From positions 1 through 41,913 of the forward strand of contig CAZOGW010000012.1 of the NCBI GenBank assembly GCA_964579415.1: DNA of 41,913 nucleotides. Reading direction: 5' to 3'. Shown one piece after another: positions 31,864 to 38,665 of this stretch (its first letter is position 1; the number at the start of each line of letters is the position of its first letter). The notes under the pieces are model-generated. The model worked only from the letters and a program-made list of their open reading frames with translations. It searched no databases and was not told the origin of the DNA. The position numbers were made by a program, and so were the translations under genes. This stretch comes from CAZOGW01 sp964579415 (lineage in GTDB: Bacteria; Actinomycetota; Acidimicrobiia; Spongiisociales; UBA5794).

Positions 31864-33306
31864 ATGGTCCAGACATTCTCAGAGGCTTACGACGGGGACG
31901 ATCCCCGGCCTCACTACGTGGCGCTGCTGCGGCGGCTCGACGAGATCGGCCCCGAGGAGTTGGTGGAGCGGGCCAAGATGATCGACGCCATCTTCCGCGC
32001 CACCGGGATCACCTTCGCCGTGCTGGGCCGGGAGGAGGGCCTGGAGCGCACCTGGCCGATGGACATCATCCCCCGCATCATCCCCGCCGGAGAATGGGCG
32101 ACGATCGAGGCCGGCCTCATCCAGAGGGTCTCGGCGCTCAACCTGTTCCTCGACGACCTCTACGTCGGCCAGCAGGGCATCGTCCGTGACGGGGTCGTTC
32201 CCCGCTGGCTGGTGGAGTCGGCCGACGGCTACCTGCGGGAGGCCCACGGGATTCCCGCCGCCAAGGGCGCCCGTTGCGTCGTCGCCGGGATCGACCTGGT
32301 GCGTGACGCGGCCGGGACCTACCGGGTGTTGGAGGACAACGTGCGGGTTCCCAGCGGCGTCTCGTACGTGCTGGAGAACCGGGTGGCGATGAAGCGGGCC
32401 CTGCCGATGGCGTTCGCCCACCACGCGGTCCGCCCGGTGAACCATTACGGCAAGCTGCTCCTGGAGGCGCTCACCAGCATCGCTCCACCGGCCGCGGGGG
32501 AGCCCACCGTGGTGGTCCTCACCCCCGGGGTGGCCAACTCGGCCTACTTCGAGCACGCCTACCTGGCCCGGCAGATGGGGGTCGAGCTGGCCGAGGGCCG
32601 CGATCTGGTCGTCGACGACCATGTCGTCTACCTGCGCACCACCGAAGGCCTCTCCCGCGTCGACGTGATCTACCGCCGTGTCGGCGACGAGTGGCTCGAC
32701 CCGGTCGTGTTCCGCCGCGACTCCATGCTGGGTGTCCCCGGCCTGATGGCGGCCGCCCGGGCCGGGAACGTCACCATCGCCAACGCCGTGGGCAACGGAG
32801 TCGCCGACGACAAGGCGGTGTACGCCTTCGTCCCCGACATGATCCGCTACTACCTGGGGGCGGCGCCGATCCTTCCCAACGTGACCACCTACCTGATGTG
32901 GGATCCCGACCAGCGCGCCGCGGTCCTGGACCGGCTCGATGAGCTGGTGGTCAAACCGGTGTCCGAGTCGGGCGGGTACGGCATCGTCATCGGTTCGCAG
33001 GCCACGGACGAGGAGTTGGCCGAGGCGGCCCGGGCCATCGAGGCCGACCCCCGCGGCTACATCGCCCAGGAGACGGTCCAGCTCTCTACCTCCCCGACGC
33101 TGGTCGACGGTACCCTCCAACCCCGCCACATCGACCTGCGCCCCTTCGTTCTCAGCGGCGAGCGCATCGAGGTCATCCCCGGTGGCCTCACCCGGGTGGC
33201 GCTCCCCGAGGGATCGCTCATCGTCAACTCCTCCCAGGGCGGCGGATCGAAGGACACCTGGGTGCTCGAGTCCGGGGAGGTGGCCCTTGCTGGCGCGCCA
33301 CGCTGA
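31864..33306 (+). CDS. Circularly permuted ATP-grasp protein (type 2)
   Basis: Protein of 480 aa of the CP_ATPgrasp family (DUF404/DUF407 type). Recognisable stretches are VLEDNVRVPSGVSYVLENR, ELVVKPVSESGGYGIVIG and the C-terminal RHIDLRPFVLSGE with IVNSSQGGGSKDTWVL. ATP-grasp enzymes join a carboxylate to an amine or thiol through an acyl phosphate; the substrate of this family is unknown. It is nearly always encoded with an alpha-E protein and a transglutaminase-like protein, as here, and a peptide-tagging or small-peptide synthesis role has been proposed. ATG at 31864 preferred because a -10 hexamer lies 7 nt upstream. Confidence 0.9.
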   Translation: MVQTFSEAYDGDDPRPHYVALLRRLDEIGPEELVERAKMIDAIFRATGITFAVLGREEGLERTWPMDIIPRIIPAGEWATIEAGLIQRVSALNLFLDDLYVGQQGIVRDGVVPRWLVESADGYLREAHGIPAAKGARCVVAGIDLVRDAAGTYRVLEDNVRVPSGVSYVLENRVAMKRALPMAFAHHAVRPVNHYGKLLLEALTSIAPPAAGEPTVVVLTPGVANSAYFEHAYLARQMGVELAEGRDLVVDDHVVYLRTTEGLSRVDVIYRRVGDEWLDPVVFRRDSMLGVPGLMAAARAGNVTIANAVGNGVADDKAVYAFVPDMIRYYLGAAPILPNVTTYLMWDPDQRAAVLDRLDELVVKPVSESGGYGIVIGSQATDEELAEAARAIEADPRGYIAQETVQLSTSPTLVDGTLQPRHIDLRPFVLSGERIEVIPGGLTRVALPEGSLIVNSSQGGGSKDTWVLESGEVALAGAPR

Positions 33307-34240
33307 GGACCTCTACTGGCTGGGGCGCTACATCGAGCGGGCCGAGGACACCGCCCGCCTCCTCGATGTGACCTACCACAACATGCTCGAGGTGTCGGCC
33401 GCGGAGGCCGCCACCGGCTGGCACGAGCTGCTCGAGGTGCTCATGGTCGACGACGTCTACGCCGGCGACCGCACCGACCCCCGGGCGGTCGCCCAGTTCG
33501 TCGCTCTCGACCGGGCCAACCCCGGTTCGATCCGCTCGTCGGTGTGGCGTGCCCGGGGCAATGCACGGGGCCTGCGCGACCGCATCTCCAGCGAGCTGTG
33601 GGAGTCGGTGAACGCCTTCTACCTGGAGCTGAACGCTCGGGACGTCCGTGCCGAGCTGGTCCGCCAGCCCTACGAGGTCTTCCGGTGGGTACGCAGCCAG
33701 TGCCAGCTCCTCTCCGGAGTGGCGTCGGAGACCATGCCCCGCGACGACGGGTACCGGTTCCTGGTTCTGGGCCGGTGGCTGGAACGGGCTGAGATGACCT
33801 GCCGGCTGCTGGCGGTCCGGTACAAGGGCCTCGGCGGCACCCGTGAGATCGAGTTCCACTGGTGGGCGGGACTGCTCAGCTCGGTTTCGGCGTTCGAGGC
33901 CTACCTGAAGGAGCACCACGCCTCGGTGGAGCCGGACCAGGTCCTGGAGTTCCTGCTGCTGTCGCCCGGTTTCCCCCGCAGCGTCCTGTTCAGCCTGCGA
34001 GCCACCGAACTTCAGCTGGACGCCCTGGTCCCACCCGAACAGCGGATCAACGCCCAACGCATCCTGGGCCGCACCCGGGCCGGCGTCGAGTACTGCGACG
34101 TGGAGGAGTTGCTGGTCACCGGCCTCGACGACTTCCTCGACAGGCTCCAGGAGGACATCTCGCGGGTGGGTGAGGCCATCGACTCGCAGTTCTTCCTCCA
34201 GGGTTCCGACCTCGACATCCACGCCTACCAGTCCACCTGA
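33287..34240 (+). CDS. Alpha-E domain protein (DUF403)
   Basis: All-helical protein of 317 aa. The family N-terminus LARHAEDLYWLGRYIERAEDTARLLD and the second-repeat LGRWLERAEMTCRLL are clear, giving two copies of the alpha-E helical motif. Partner of the ATP-grasp protein; biochemical role unknown. The start is TTG at 33287: it gives the exact family N-terminus, has GGGGAGG 6 nt upstream, and overlaps the ATP-grasp gene by 20 nt. No ATG or GTG lies closer to the conserved start. Confidence 0.87.
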   Translation: MLARHAEDLYWLGRYIERAEDTARLLDVTYHNMLEVSAAEAATGWHELLEVLMVDDVYAGDRTDPRAVAQFVALDRANPGSIRSSVWRARGNARGLRDRISSELWESVNAFYLELNARDVRAELVRQPYEVFRWVRSQCQLLSGVASETMPRDDGYRFLVLGRWLERAEMTCRLLAVRYKGLGGTREIEFHWWAGLLSSVSAFEAYLKEHHASVEPDQVLEFLLLSPGFPRSVLFSLRATELQLDALVPPEQRINAQRILGRTRAGVEYCDVEELLVTGLDDFLDRLQEDISRVGEAIDSQFFLQGSDLDIHAYQST

Positions 34241-34241
34241 C

Positions 34242-35126
34242 ATGCGCCTCGAGATCCGTTACGTCACCGACTTCCAGTACCCCGAGCGGGTGCGTGAGTC
34301 CCACAACGTCCTGCGGGCACGTCCCGCCACCGACGCCCACCAGAGGCTGGTGTCGTACCGCGCCACGGTGAGCCCCTCGTGCCGAATCCACTCCTTCGTC
34401 GACTACTGGGGCACCTGGGTGGACACGTTCGGGGTGCGCCGGCCCCACGACCAGCTCGTCATCGTCGCCGACTCCGTGGTCGAGATCGGTGAGAAGCCCG
34501 CGCCCGAGGCGTCCTTCCCGCTCACGGCCTACCGGCAGGAGAGCCTGCGCGGCCTGCACTGGGCCTACCTGCAGCCGAGCCCGCACGCCATGTGGAGTGA
34601 CAGCGTGGAGGAGTTGATGCACCCCGCCCTCGACGGAGTCACCGACGGGCTGGAGGCGATCTCCGCCGTCCACGACGCGGTCAGGTCGGCGCTGGCGTAC
34701 GCCGAGGGCGTCACCTACGTGGGAGTGGACCTCGTCGACGTCATCGCCGCCGGTAAGGGGGTGTGCCAGGACTTCGCCCACCTGGCGCTGGCGGTGTTCC
34801 GCATGGCCGGAATCCCGGCCCGCTACGTCTCGGGCTACTTCTACTCCGAGGAGCAGTCGGTGGGCTCGGTGCCCGCCATCGCCGAGATCGACGTGCAGAC
34901 CCACGCCTGGGTCGAGGTGCTGGTCCCCGAATGGGGTTGGTGGGGAATCGACCCCACCAACGACGTGCCGGTGTCGGCGCGCCACGCCAAGATCGGCCAC
35001 GGTCGCGACTACGAGGACGTGATGCCCCTCCGCGGCACCTACCACGGCAAGCCGGAGCACATCCTGGAAGTCGACGTCCGCATGTCCCGCGAGACGATGT
35101 CCGTGTTCCAGCAGTCGCAGCAGTAG
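34242..35126 (+). CDS. Transglutaminase-like protease family protein
   Basis: Protein of 294 aa with an N-terminal beta domain (RLEIRYVTDFQYPERV) and a transglutaminase-like core. Catalytic triad Cys175 (GKGVCQDFAH), His221 (THAWVEV) and Asp237 (WGIDPTND). These bacterial members usually hydrolyse or transfer amide bonds. It completes the ATP-grasp/alpha-E/transglutaminase operon (ATG 1 nt after the previous stop); removal or editing of products made by the ATP-grasp enzyme is an inference. Its stop is followed at once by a heptamer repeat. Confidence 0.9.
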   Translation: MRLEIRYVTDFQYPERVRESHNVLRARPATDAHQRLVSYRATVSPSCRIHSFVDYWGTWVDTFGVRRPHDQLVIVADSVVEIGEKPAPEASFPLTAYRQESLRGLHWAYLQPSPHAMWSDSVEELMHPALDGVTDGLEAISAVHDAVRSALAYAEGVTYVGVDLVDVIAAGKGVCQDFAHLALAVFRMAGIPARYVSGYFYSEEQSVGSVPAIAEIDVQTHAWVEVLVPEWGWWGIDPTNDVPVSARHAKIGHGRDYEDVMPLRGTYHGKPEHILEVDVRMSRETMSVFQQSQQ

Positions 35127-35247
35127 CGTACTACGTACTACGTACTACGCGAAGAGGCGCCCATGGCAATACGTAATACGTGATACGTGATACGTGATAC
35201 GTGATACGTGGATACGTGATACGTGATACGTAATACGTGATACGTCA
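35127..35247. repeat. Heptamer tandem repeats (CGTACTA, then TACGTGA units)
   Basis: Three CGTACTA units begin directly after the transglutaminase stop (35127-35149). After a 20-nt interruption, about ten TACGTGA/TACGTAA units follow (35170-35247), with one 1-bp phase slip (TACGTGGA near 35207) that breaks the otherwise strict period. Confidence 0.87.
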
Positions 35248-35287
35248 CGCGACCCGGATGGGTCGGTCGCTCCGTATGTACTCACAC

Positions 35288-35345
35288 GGAGAAGGGCGAG
35301 CGGAGTTGCTCGCCCGTTCTCCGCGCCGGCGGTTGGCGCCGGCGC
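35288..35345 (+). promoter_or_regulatory. Two consecutive hairpins in the leader of the CHRD gene
   Basis: First hairpin 35288-35322: GGAGAA-GGGCGAGC pairs with GCTCGCCC-(G bulge)-TTCTCC around a 6-nt loop. Second hairpin 35323-35345: GCGCCGGCG pairs with CGCCGGCGC around GTTGG. They abut each other and end 26 nt before the ATG, just ahead of the Shine-Dalgarno. They could be a terminator for upstream transcripts or a structured leader. Confidence 0.55.
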
Positions 35346-35371
35346 GGGGGCAGAGAGAGAGGAAGGCACGC

Positions 35372-35947
35372 ATGGGCACACCTGCAGGCGTCGACGGTGC
35401 TCGCCACACCTGGAAGCGTGGGAGGCTGATCGCCATCGCGGTGGCGGCGATGCTCGTCGGGAGCACGGCCGCCGCACTTGCCCAACAGGAGGATCCGCGG
35501 GCTCGCGAGTCGTACCGCACCCAGCTCAACGGGAGCACCGAGGTGCCGGCCAACCTGTCGACCTCGCTGGGGCGGGCCGGGGTACGGCTGGCGGTGAACG
35601 CCGATTTCGCCACCTTCGAGCTGCAGCTCCTCAACGAGTTGGCCAACACCACCCAGGCGCACATCCACATGGCCGCCCCCGGGGTGAACGGCCCCATCGT
35701 GGTCTGGTTCTACCCGTCAGGTCCTCCCGCGGCGCCGCCTCAGACGTTTGACCGGGTGACGCTGGCAGAGGGACGGTTCGGCCCCGAGAATCTGGTCGGC
35801 CCGCTGTCCGGCAACTGGGACGGGTTCGTCGCCGCACTCCGCGCCGGCAACCTGTACGTCAACGTCCACAGCTCGGCATTCCCACCCGGTGAGATCCGCG
35901 GCCAGCTCGCACCCGCCTCCGAAGTGCCCCGTAGCCCGGAGAACTGA
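35372..35947 (+). CDS. Secreted CHRD domain protein
   Basis: Protein of 191 aa: Sec signal peptide (about 15-38, cleavage near AAALA-QQ) and one CHRD domain (about 45-182). Diagnostic features are the LNGSTEVPANLSTSLGRAG start, AHIHMAAPGVNGPIVVWFY with the conserved His, and the LYVNVHSSAFPPGEIRGQL end. CHRD domains were named from chordin; in bacteria they are secreted and of unknown function. GAGAGGAAGG precedes the ATG, and two hairpins lie further upstream. A GC-rich hairpin follows the gene. Confidence 0.87.
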   Translation: MGTPAGVDGARHTWKRGRLIAIAVAAMLVGSTAAALAQQEDPRARESYRTQLNGSTEVPANLSTSLGRAGVRLAVNADFATFELQLLNELANTTQAHIHMAAPGVNGPIVVWFYPSGPPAAPPQTFDRVTLAEGRFGPENLVGPLSGNWDGFVAALRAGNLYVNVHSSAFPPGEIRGQLAPASEVPRSPEN

Positions 35948-35973
35948 CAGCGGGAGGGACGGTTTACCGGCGA

Positions 35974-36003
35974 GCGGGGGTGCGGCATGAGGCGCGCCCC
36001 CGC
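35974..36003 (+). terminator. GC-rich hairpin after the CHRD gene
   Basis: GCGGGGGTGCG (35974-35984) pairs with CGCGCCCCCGC (35993-36003) with one G-U pair and an 8-nt loop, 26 nt after the stop. Placement fits a terminator for the CHRD transcript. Confidence 0.55.
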
Positions 36004-36022
36004 CTGCCCAACAGTCGGTTCC

Positions 36023-36060
36023 CTGCATCATGATGCGCAGCCGTGGTGATATGATGCAGT
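36023..36060 (+). promoter_or_regulatory. VapB-type operator and -10 box
   Basis: A 12-bp perfect palindrome GCATCATGATGC (36025-36036) is followed by a further half-site, TGATGCAG at 36053-36060, which is the reverse complement of CTGCATCA at 36023-36030. A -10 hexamer TATGAT (36050-36055) sits inside and ends 6 nt before the antitoxin GTG. Binding by the antitoxin would cover the promoter, the usual autoregulation of such pairs. Confidence 0.6.
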
Positions 36061-36061
36061 C

Positions 36062-36322
36062 GTGCGCACCACGGTGTCGATCGACGATCAACTCCTCGCC
36101 GAGGCGAAGGCGGTGGCGGCGCGTAGCGGGCGCACTCTCGGAGCCGTCATCGACGATGCTCTGCGGCTCGCCATGGCCCGTCCCGGTGGTCCGGCGGAAC
36201 GGCCCGAGAGGGTGTCGCTCCCCGTCCACGGCGCCAAGGGTCTTCGTCCCGGCGTGGACCTCGACGACCGGGCTGCCATCGCCGAGCTGCTCGACGAGAA
36301 CGACCCCCGTGCTGCTCTGTGA
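36062..36322 (+). CDS. VapB-type antitoxin with ribbon-helix-helix N-terminus
   Basis: Antitoxin of 86 aa. MRTTVSIDDQLLAEAKAVAA and the following TLGAVIDDALRLAM form a ribbon-helix-helix DNA-binding domain; the C-terminal acidic tail (VDLDDRAAIAELLDENDP) is the part expected to fold onto and inhibit the toxin. GTG start without Shine-Dalgarno, next to a -10 box, so the transcript is probably leaderless. It overlaps the toxin gene by 14 nt and likely binds the palindromes upstream. Confidence 0.85.
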   Translation: MRTTVSIDDQLLAEAKAVAARSGRTLGAVIDDALRLAMARPGGPAERPERVSLPVHGAKGLRPGVDLDDRAAIAELLDENDPRAAL

Positions 36323-36737
36323 CGTCAATGTGTTCGTGTACGCGATGCGGCAGGACTCGCCGTATCACCAGGTCTACCTCGACTGGCTGGAGCGAGTCCT
36401 CGGGGACGACGCACTCGTCGGCGTGAGTGAGATGGTCCTGTCGTCGGCGGTGCGGATCGTCACCAACCACCGCATCTTCGTCGAGCCGTCGTCGACCGAG
36501 GACGCGCTGGCGTTCTGCGAGAGTGTTCTGGCGGCTCCCTCGTCGATCGAGGTGAGGCCGGGGGAGCGGCACTGGGGGATCTTCGTCCGGCTGCTGCGGA
36601 AGACCCGGGCGCGGGGTAACGACGTTGCCGACGCCTACCTGGCGGCGATGGCGCTGGAACACGGCGCCACCTGGGTGACGCGGGACCGCGGCTTCGCCCG
36701 GTTCGACGGGCTGCGGATCTTCGATCCTGGCGACTGA
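36309..36737 (+). CDS. VapC-type PIN domain ribonuclease toxin
   Basis: PIN domain protein of 142 aa. The acidic metal-binding residues are in place: Asp5 (LLCDVNVFVYA), Glu41 (GVSEMVLS), Asp105 and Asp108 (GNDVADAYLAA) and Asp126 (TRDRGFARF). Such toxins cleave tRNA or rRNA when released from the antitoxin. The GTG at 36309 is chosen because it places Asp5 at the normal family position and overlaps the antitoxin gene; the longer open frame upstream is antitoxin sequence in another frame. Confidence 0.87.
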   Translation: MLLCDVNVFVYAMRQDSPYHQVYLDWLERVLGDDALVGVSEMVLSSAVRIVTNHRIFVEPSSTEDALAFCESVLAAPSSIEVRPGERHWGIFVRLLRKTRARGNDVADAYLAAMALEHGATWVTRDRGFARFDGLRIFDPGD

Positions 36738-36755
36738 CCGATCGCCCCGGTCCGC

Positions 36756-38180
36756 TCAGTCGCCGGGGCGCAGCGCGAACAGTGTCCGGTTGCCGCCGGG
36801 GACGGGTTCCTCGCGCTCGATGACGAAGCGGTCGGCGAGGTAGGCGCGCAGGGCGTCCTCGGTGTAGTCGGCGTGGATCTCGTGGGGGCGCTTGTTGGCG
36901 GTGAGGGCGTCGACCATGGGGTCGCCGGGAGGCACGAACTCGAACACGACCCGGCTTCCGAGGTCGGCGAGCCAGGAGATGACCTCGCCGAGGGGGATGT
37001 TGCGCCCGATGACCAGGTGGTGGACCACGGCGTTGAGGATGGCCAGGTCGGGCGTGCCCCGCTCCTCGACGGTGCTTCGCTCCCTTCCCCGCCAGCCCAG
37101 GCCGGGGGAGGGTGACGCCAGGTCCTGGAGCAGTGGGAGGACGTTGGTGGAGCCCTCGGCGGACAGTGCCCGGTACAGCTCGTCGAGGACCAGCTCGTCG
37201 GCGTCCATGGCGATGACGGTGCCGCCGGCGGACGCGGCGATGCGGGAGAAGTGGCCGTCGTTGGCGCCCACGTCCCACACCAGCTTGGGGGGGTGGGCGT
37301 CGACCTCGGCGGCGAGGAAGTCGCTCTTCATCGACCGCTGCACCGCCACGTGGCCGCAGTCGGCGGCGTAGCGGTTCCACTGCGAGGCGTCGGCATGCCA
37401 GGTGAGGCTTTCGACGGTCTTGCGCAACCCGGAGACGTTGGACTGGATGAGCCGCTTGTCGAAACCGGCCTCTTTGAGCTCGGAGCGGACGTCCCGCTCG
37501 GAGCTGCGGTAGCGGCGCTCGCCCCGGGCCTGCAGCTTGACGTGCATCGGCACGCCCTTGCGGGCCAGGTCACGGGCCGAGAGCATGCGCTCCAACTGCT
37601 CGGCAGTGAGGCCTTCGGTGTCGCCCTTGAGCCAGGGCTGGAAGGGGAGGTCCCGGTACGCCCGCAACATGAGCGGGTACAGGTAGAGGCGGAGGAACTG
37701 GCGGTACCCCACCCACACGTCGCCCTTGGCGAGCGGCTCGAACGACCCGATGTCGATGAACACAGGGCGTGACCCGCGGAACTGCACGTTGTACGGGGTC
37801 GAGTCCTTGAGGATCATGTCCTCCTCGAGCGCCGCCGCCAGCAGGTCGAGCTGCAGCAGGGCGGCGTCGCGCAGCATCGAGAACGTCCACTCGTAGGGGT
37901 AGGAGACGAAGGGGATGCGCTCGTGATGGAGCACCGCGGCCCACTCGCCGGGCGGCGCGGGGACCGTGCCGGACTGCTCGGTGGCCACGATGCGTCCCGC
38001 CTTCATGGCGGCGGGGAAGAACCGCGTCGCTTCCAGCTTCTCGTAGTCGGCCAGCGCCCGCTTGCTCAGGGCCCGGTAGACCTCGCCGTCCACGTGGAAC
38101 ACCCGCCCCCCGGGATCGCGGAAGGACCCGGGGTCGAGGGAGGCTTCGGTAGGGCGCGGCGCATCCTCAGGTGTGGTCAT
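36756..38180 (-). CDS. Methyltransferase with kinase-like N-terminal domain (NoeA-like)
   Basis: Protein of 474 aa. The C-terminal half is a class I SAM methyltransferase with motif I VWDVGANDGHFSR (about 298-310), the acidic end of strand 2 (VIAMDAD) and LAILNAVVHHLVI as motif IV region. The N-terminal half is different: LKDSTPYNVQF (about 123-133) followed by PVFIDIGSFEPL (about 138-149) is laid out like the catalytic loop and metal-binding DFG-like segment of lipopolysaccharide or aminoglycoside kinases. Similar proteins are labelled nodulation NoeA-like methyltransferases. Modification of a surface saccharide or lipid is inferred. It follows a 68-aa membrane gene by 21 nt. Confidence 0.8.
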   Translation of the reverse strand: MTTPEDAPRPTEASLDPGSFRDPGGRVFHVDGEVYRALSKRALADYEKLEATRFFPAAMKAGRIVATEQSGTVPAPPGEWAAVLHHERIPFVSYPYEWTFSMLRDAALLQLDLLAAALEEDMILKDSTPYNVQFRGSRPVFIDIGSFEPLAKGDVWVGYRQFLRLYLYPLMLRAYRDLPFQPWLKGDTEGLTAEQLERMLSARDLARKGVPMHVKLQARGERRYRSSERDVRSELKEAGFDKRLIQSNVSGLRKTVESLTWHADASQWNRYAADCGHVAVQRSMKSDFLAAEVDAHPPKLVWDVGANDGHFSRIAASAGGTVIAMDADELVLDELYRALSAEGSTNVLPLLQDLASPSPGLGWRGRERSTVEERGTPDLAILNAVVHHLVIGRNIPLGEVISWLADLGSRVVFEFVPPGDPMVDALTANKRPHEIHADYTEDALRAYLADRFVIEREEPVPGGNRTLFALRPGD

Positions 38181-38201
38181 GTCGGGGTGTGGCGGAGCCG
38201 C

Positions 38202-38408
38202 TCAGCCGGCGGTGGGCTCGGCGGGTTCGGTCTCGGGAGCCTCGGCCTCGGCCGTGGTCAGCTCGTCGCCCTCGGCGGGCACCTCGGTGCTCTTGCGGAA
38301 GCGGCGGCCCCTGGACTTGACCAGGACGGCGATGCCGGCGGCCCCGCCGAGCACCGCCTGCATGATGATGGTGCCCGTCCCCGGGTCGAGGTATGCGATC
38401 ACATTCAT
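38202..38408 (-). CDS. Small membrane protein with DPGTG motif
   Basis: Protein of 68 aa: MNVIAYLDPGTGTIIMQAV begins a single hydrophobic helix (about 10-30), followed by a basic stretch (KSRGRRFRKS) and an acidic tail. Short proteins starting with YLDPGTG are, as I recall, often encoded next to NoeA-like methyltransferases and envelope saccharide genes; their role is unknown. ATG at 38408 chosen because the motif starts there; the upstream in-frame ATG adds 22 unrelated residues. Same strand and 21 nt from the methyltransferase, so probably one operon. Confidence 0.7.
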   Translation of the reverse strand: MNVIAYLDPGTGTIIMQAVLGGAAGIAVLVKSRGRRFRKSTEVPAEGDELTTAEAEAPETEPAEPTAG

Positions 38409-38500
38409 TACGGCCTCCGGAGCCAAGATGTTCTCAGACCTCCGGAGTGTAGCGGGGAGGTGAACTGTGGGCATTAGCCAATGACATGGAAGCGAAAAGA

Positions 38501-38525
38501 ACGTACTACGTACTACGTACTACGT
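38501..38525. repeat. Heptamer tandem repeat (ACGTACT units)
   Basis: Three and a half ACGTACT units of 7-bp period. It is the reverse complement of the tract at 38631-38665, and the two flank the hairpin at 38587-38627, so a longer nested fold is possible. Confidence 0.8.
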
Positions 38526-38586
38526 CTGGCGACAGGGTGCGATCTGGCGGTGTTCTCGGTCCCGTGGATGATGGAGCAACGGAAAC

Positions 38587-38627
38587 GACAGGGGTGGTGC
38601 ACCCGAGTGTGGCGCACCACCCCTGTC
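38587..38627 (-). terminator. 14-bp perfect hairpin downstream of aceA
   Basis: GACAGGGGTGGTGC (38587-38600) and its exact complement (38614-38627) enclose a 13-nt loop, 35 nt past the aceA stop. It is the best terminator candidate for the aceBA transcript; no U-tract follows. Confidence 0.65.
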
Positions 38628-38630
38628 TTG

Positions 38631-38665
38631 CGTAGTACGTAGTACGTGCTACGTGGTACGTACTA
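38631..38665. repeat. Heptamer tandem repeat (ACGTAGT / ACGTGST units) abutting the aceA stop
   Basis: About five units at 7-bp period with changes in the last bases (AGT, GCT, GGT, ACT). The final unit supplies the TAG stop codon of aceA on the minus strand. Confidence 0.8.

Noticed and set aside
35127..35247. Tandem heptamers as a CRISPR array
   Set aside because: The units are 7 bp with no spacers, no 23-47-bp repeat and no cas genes nearby.
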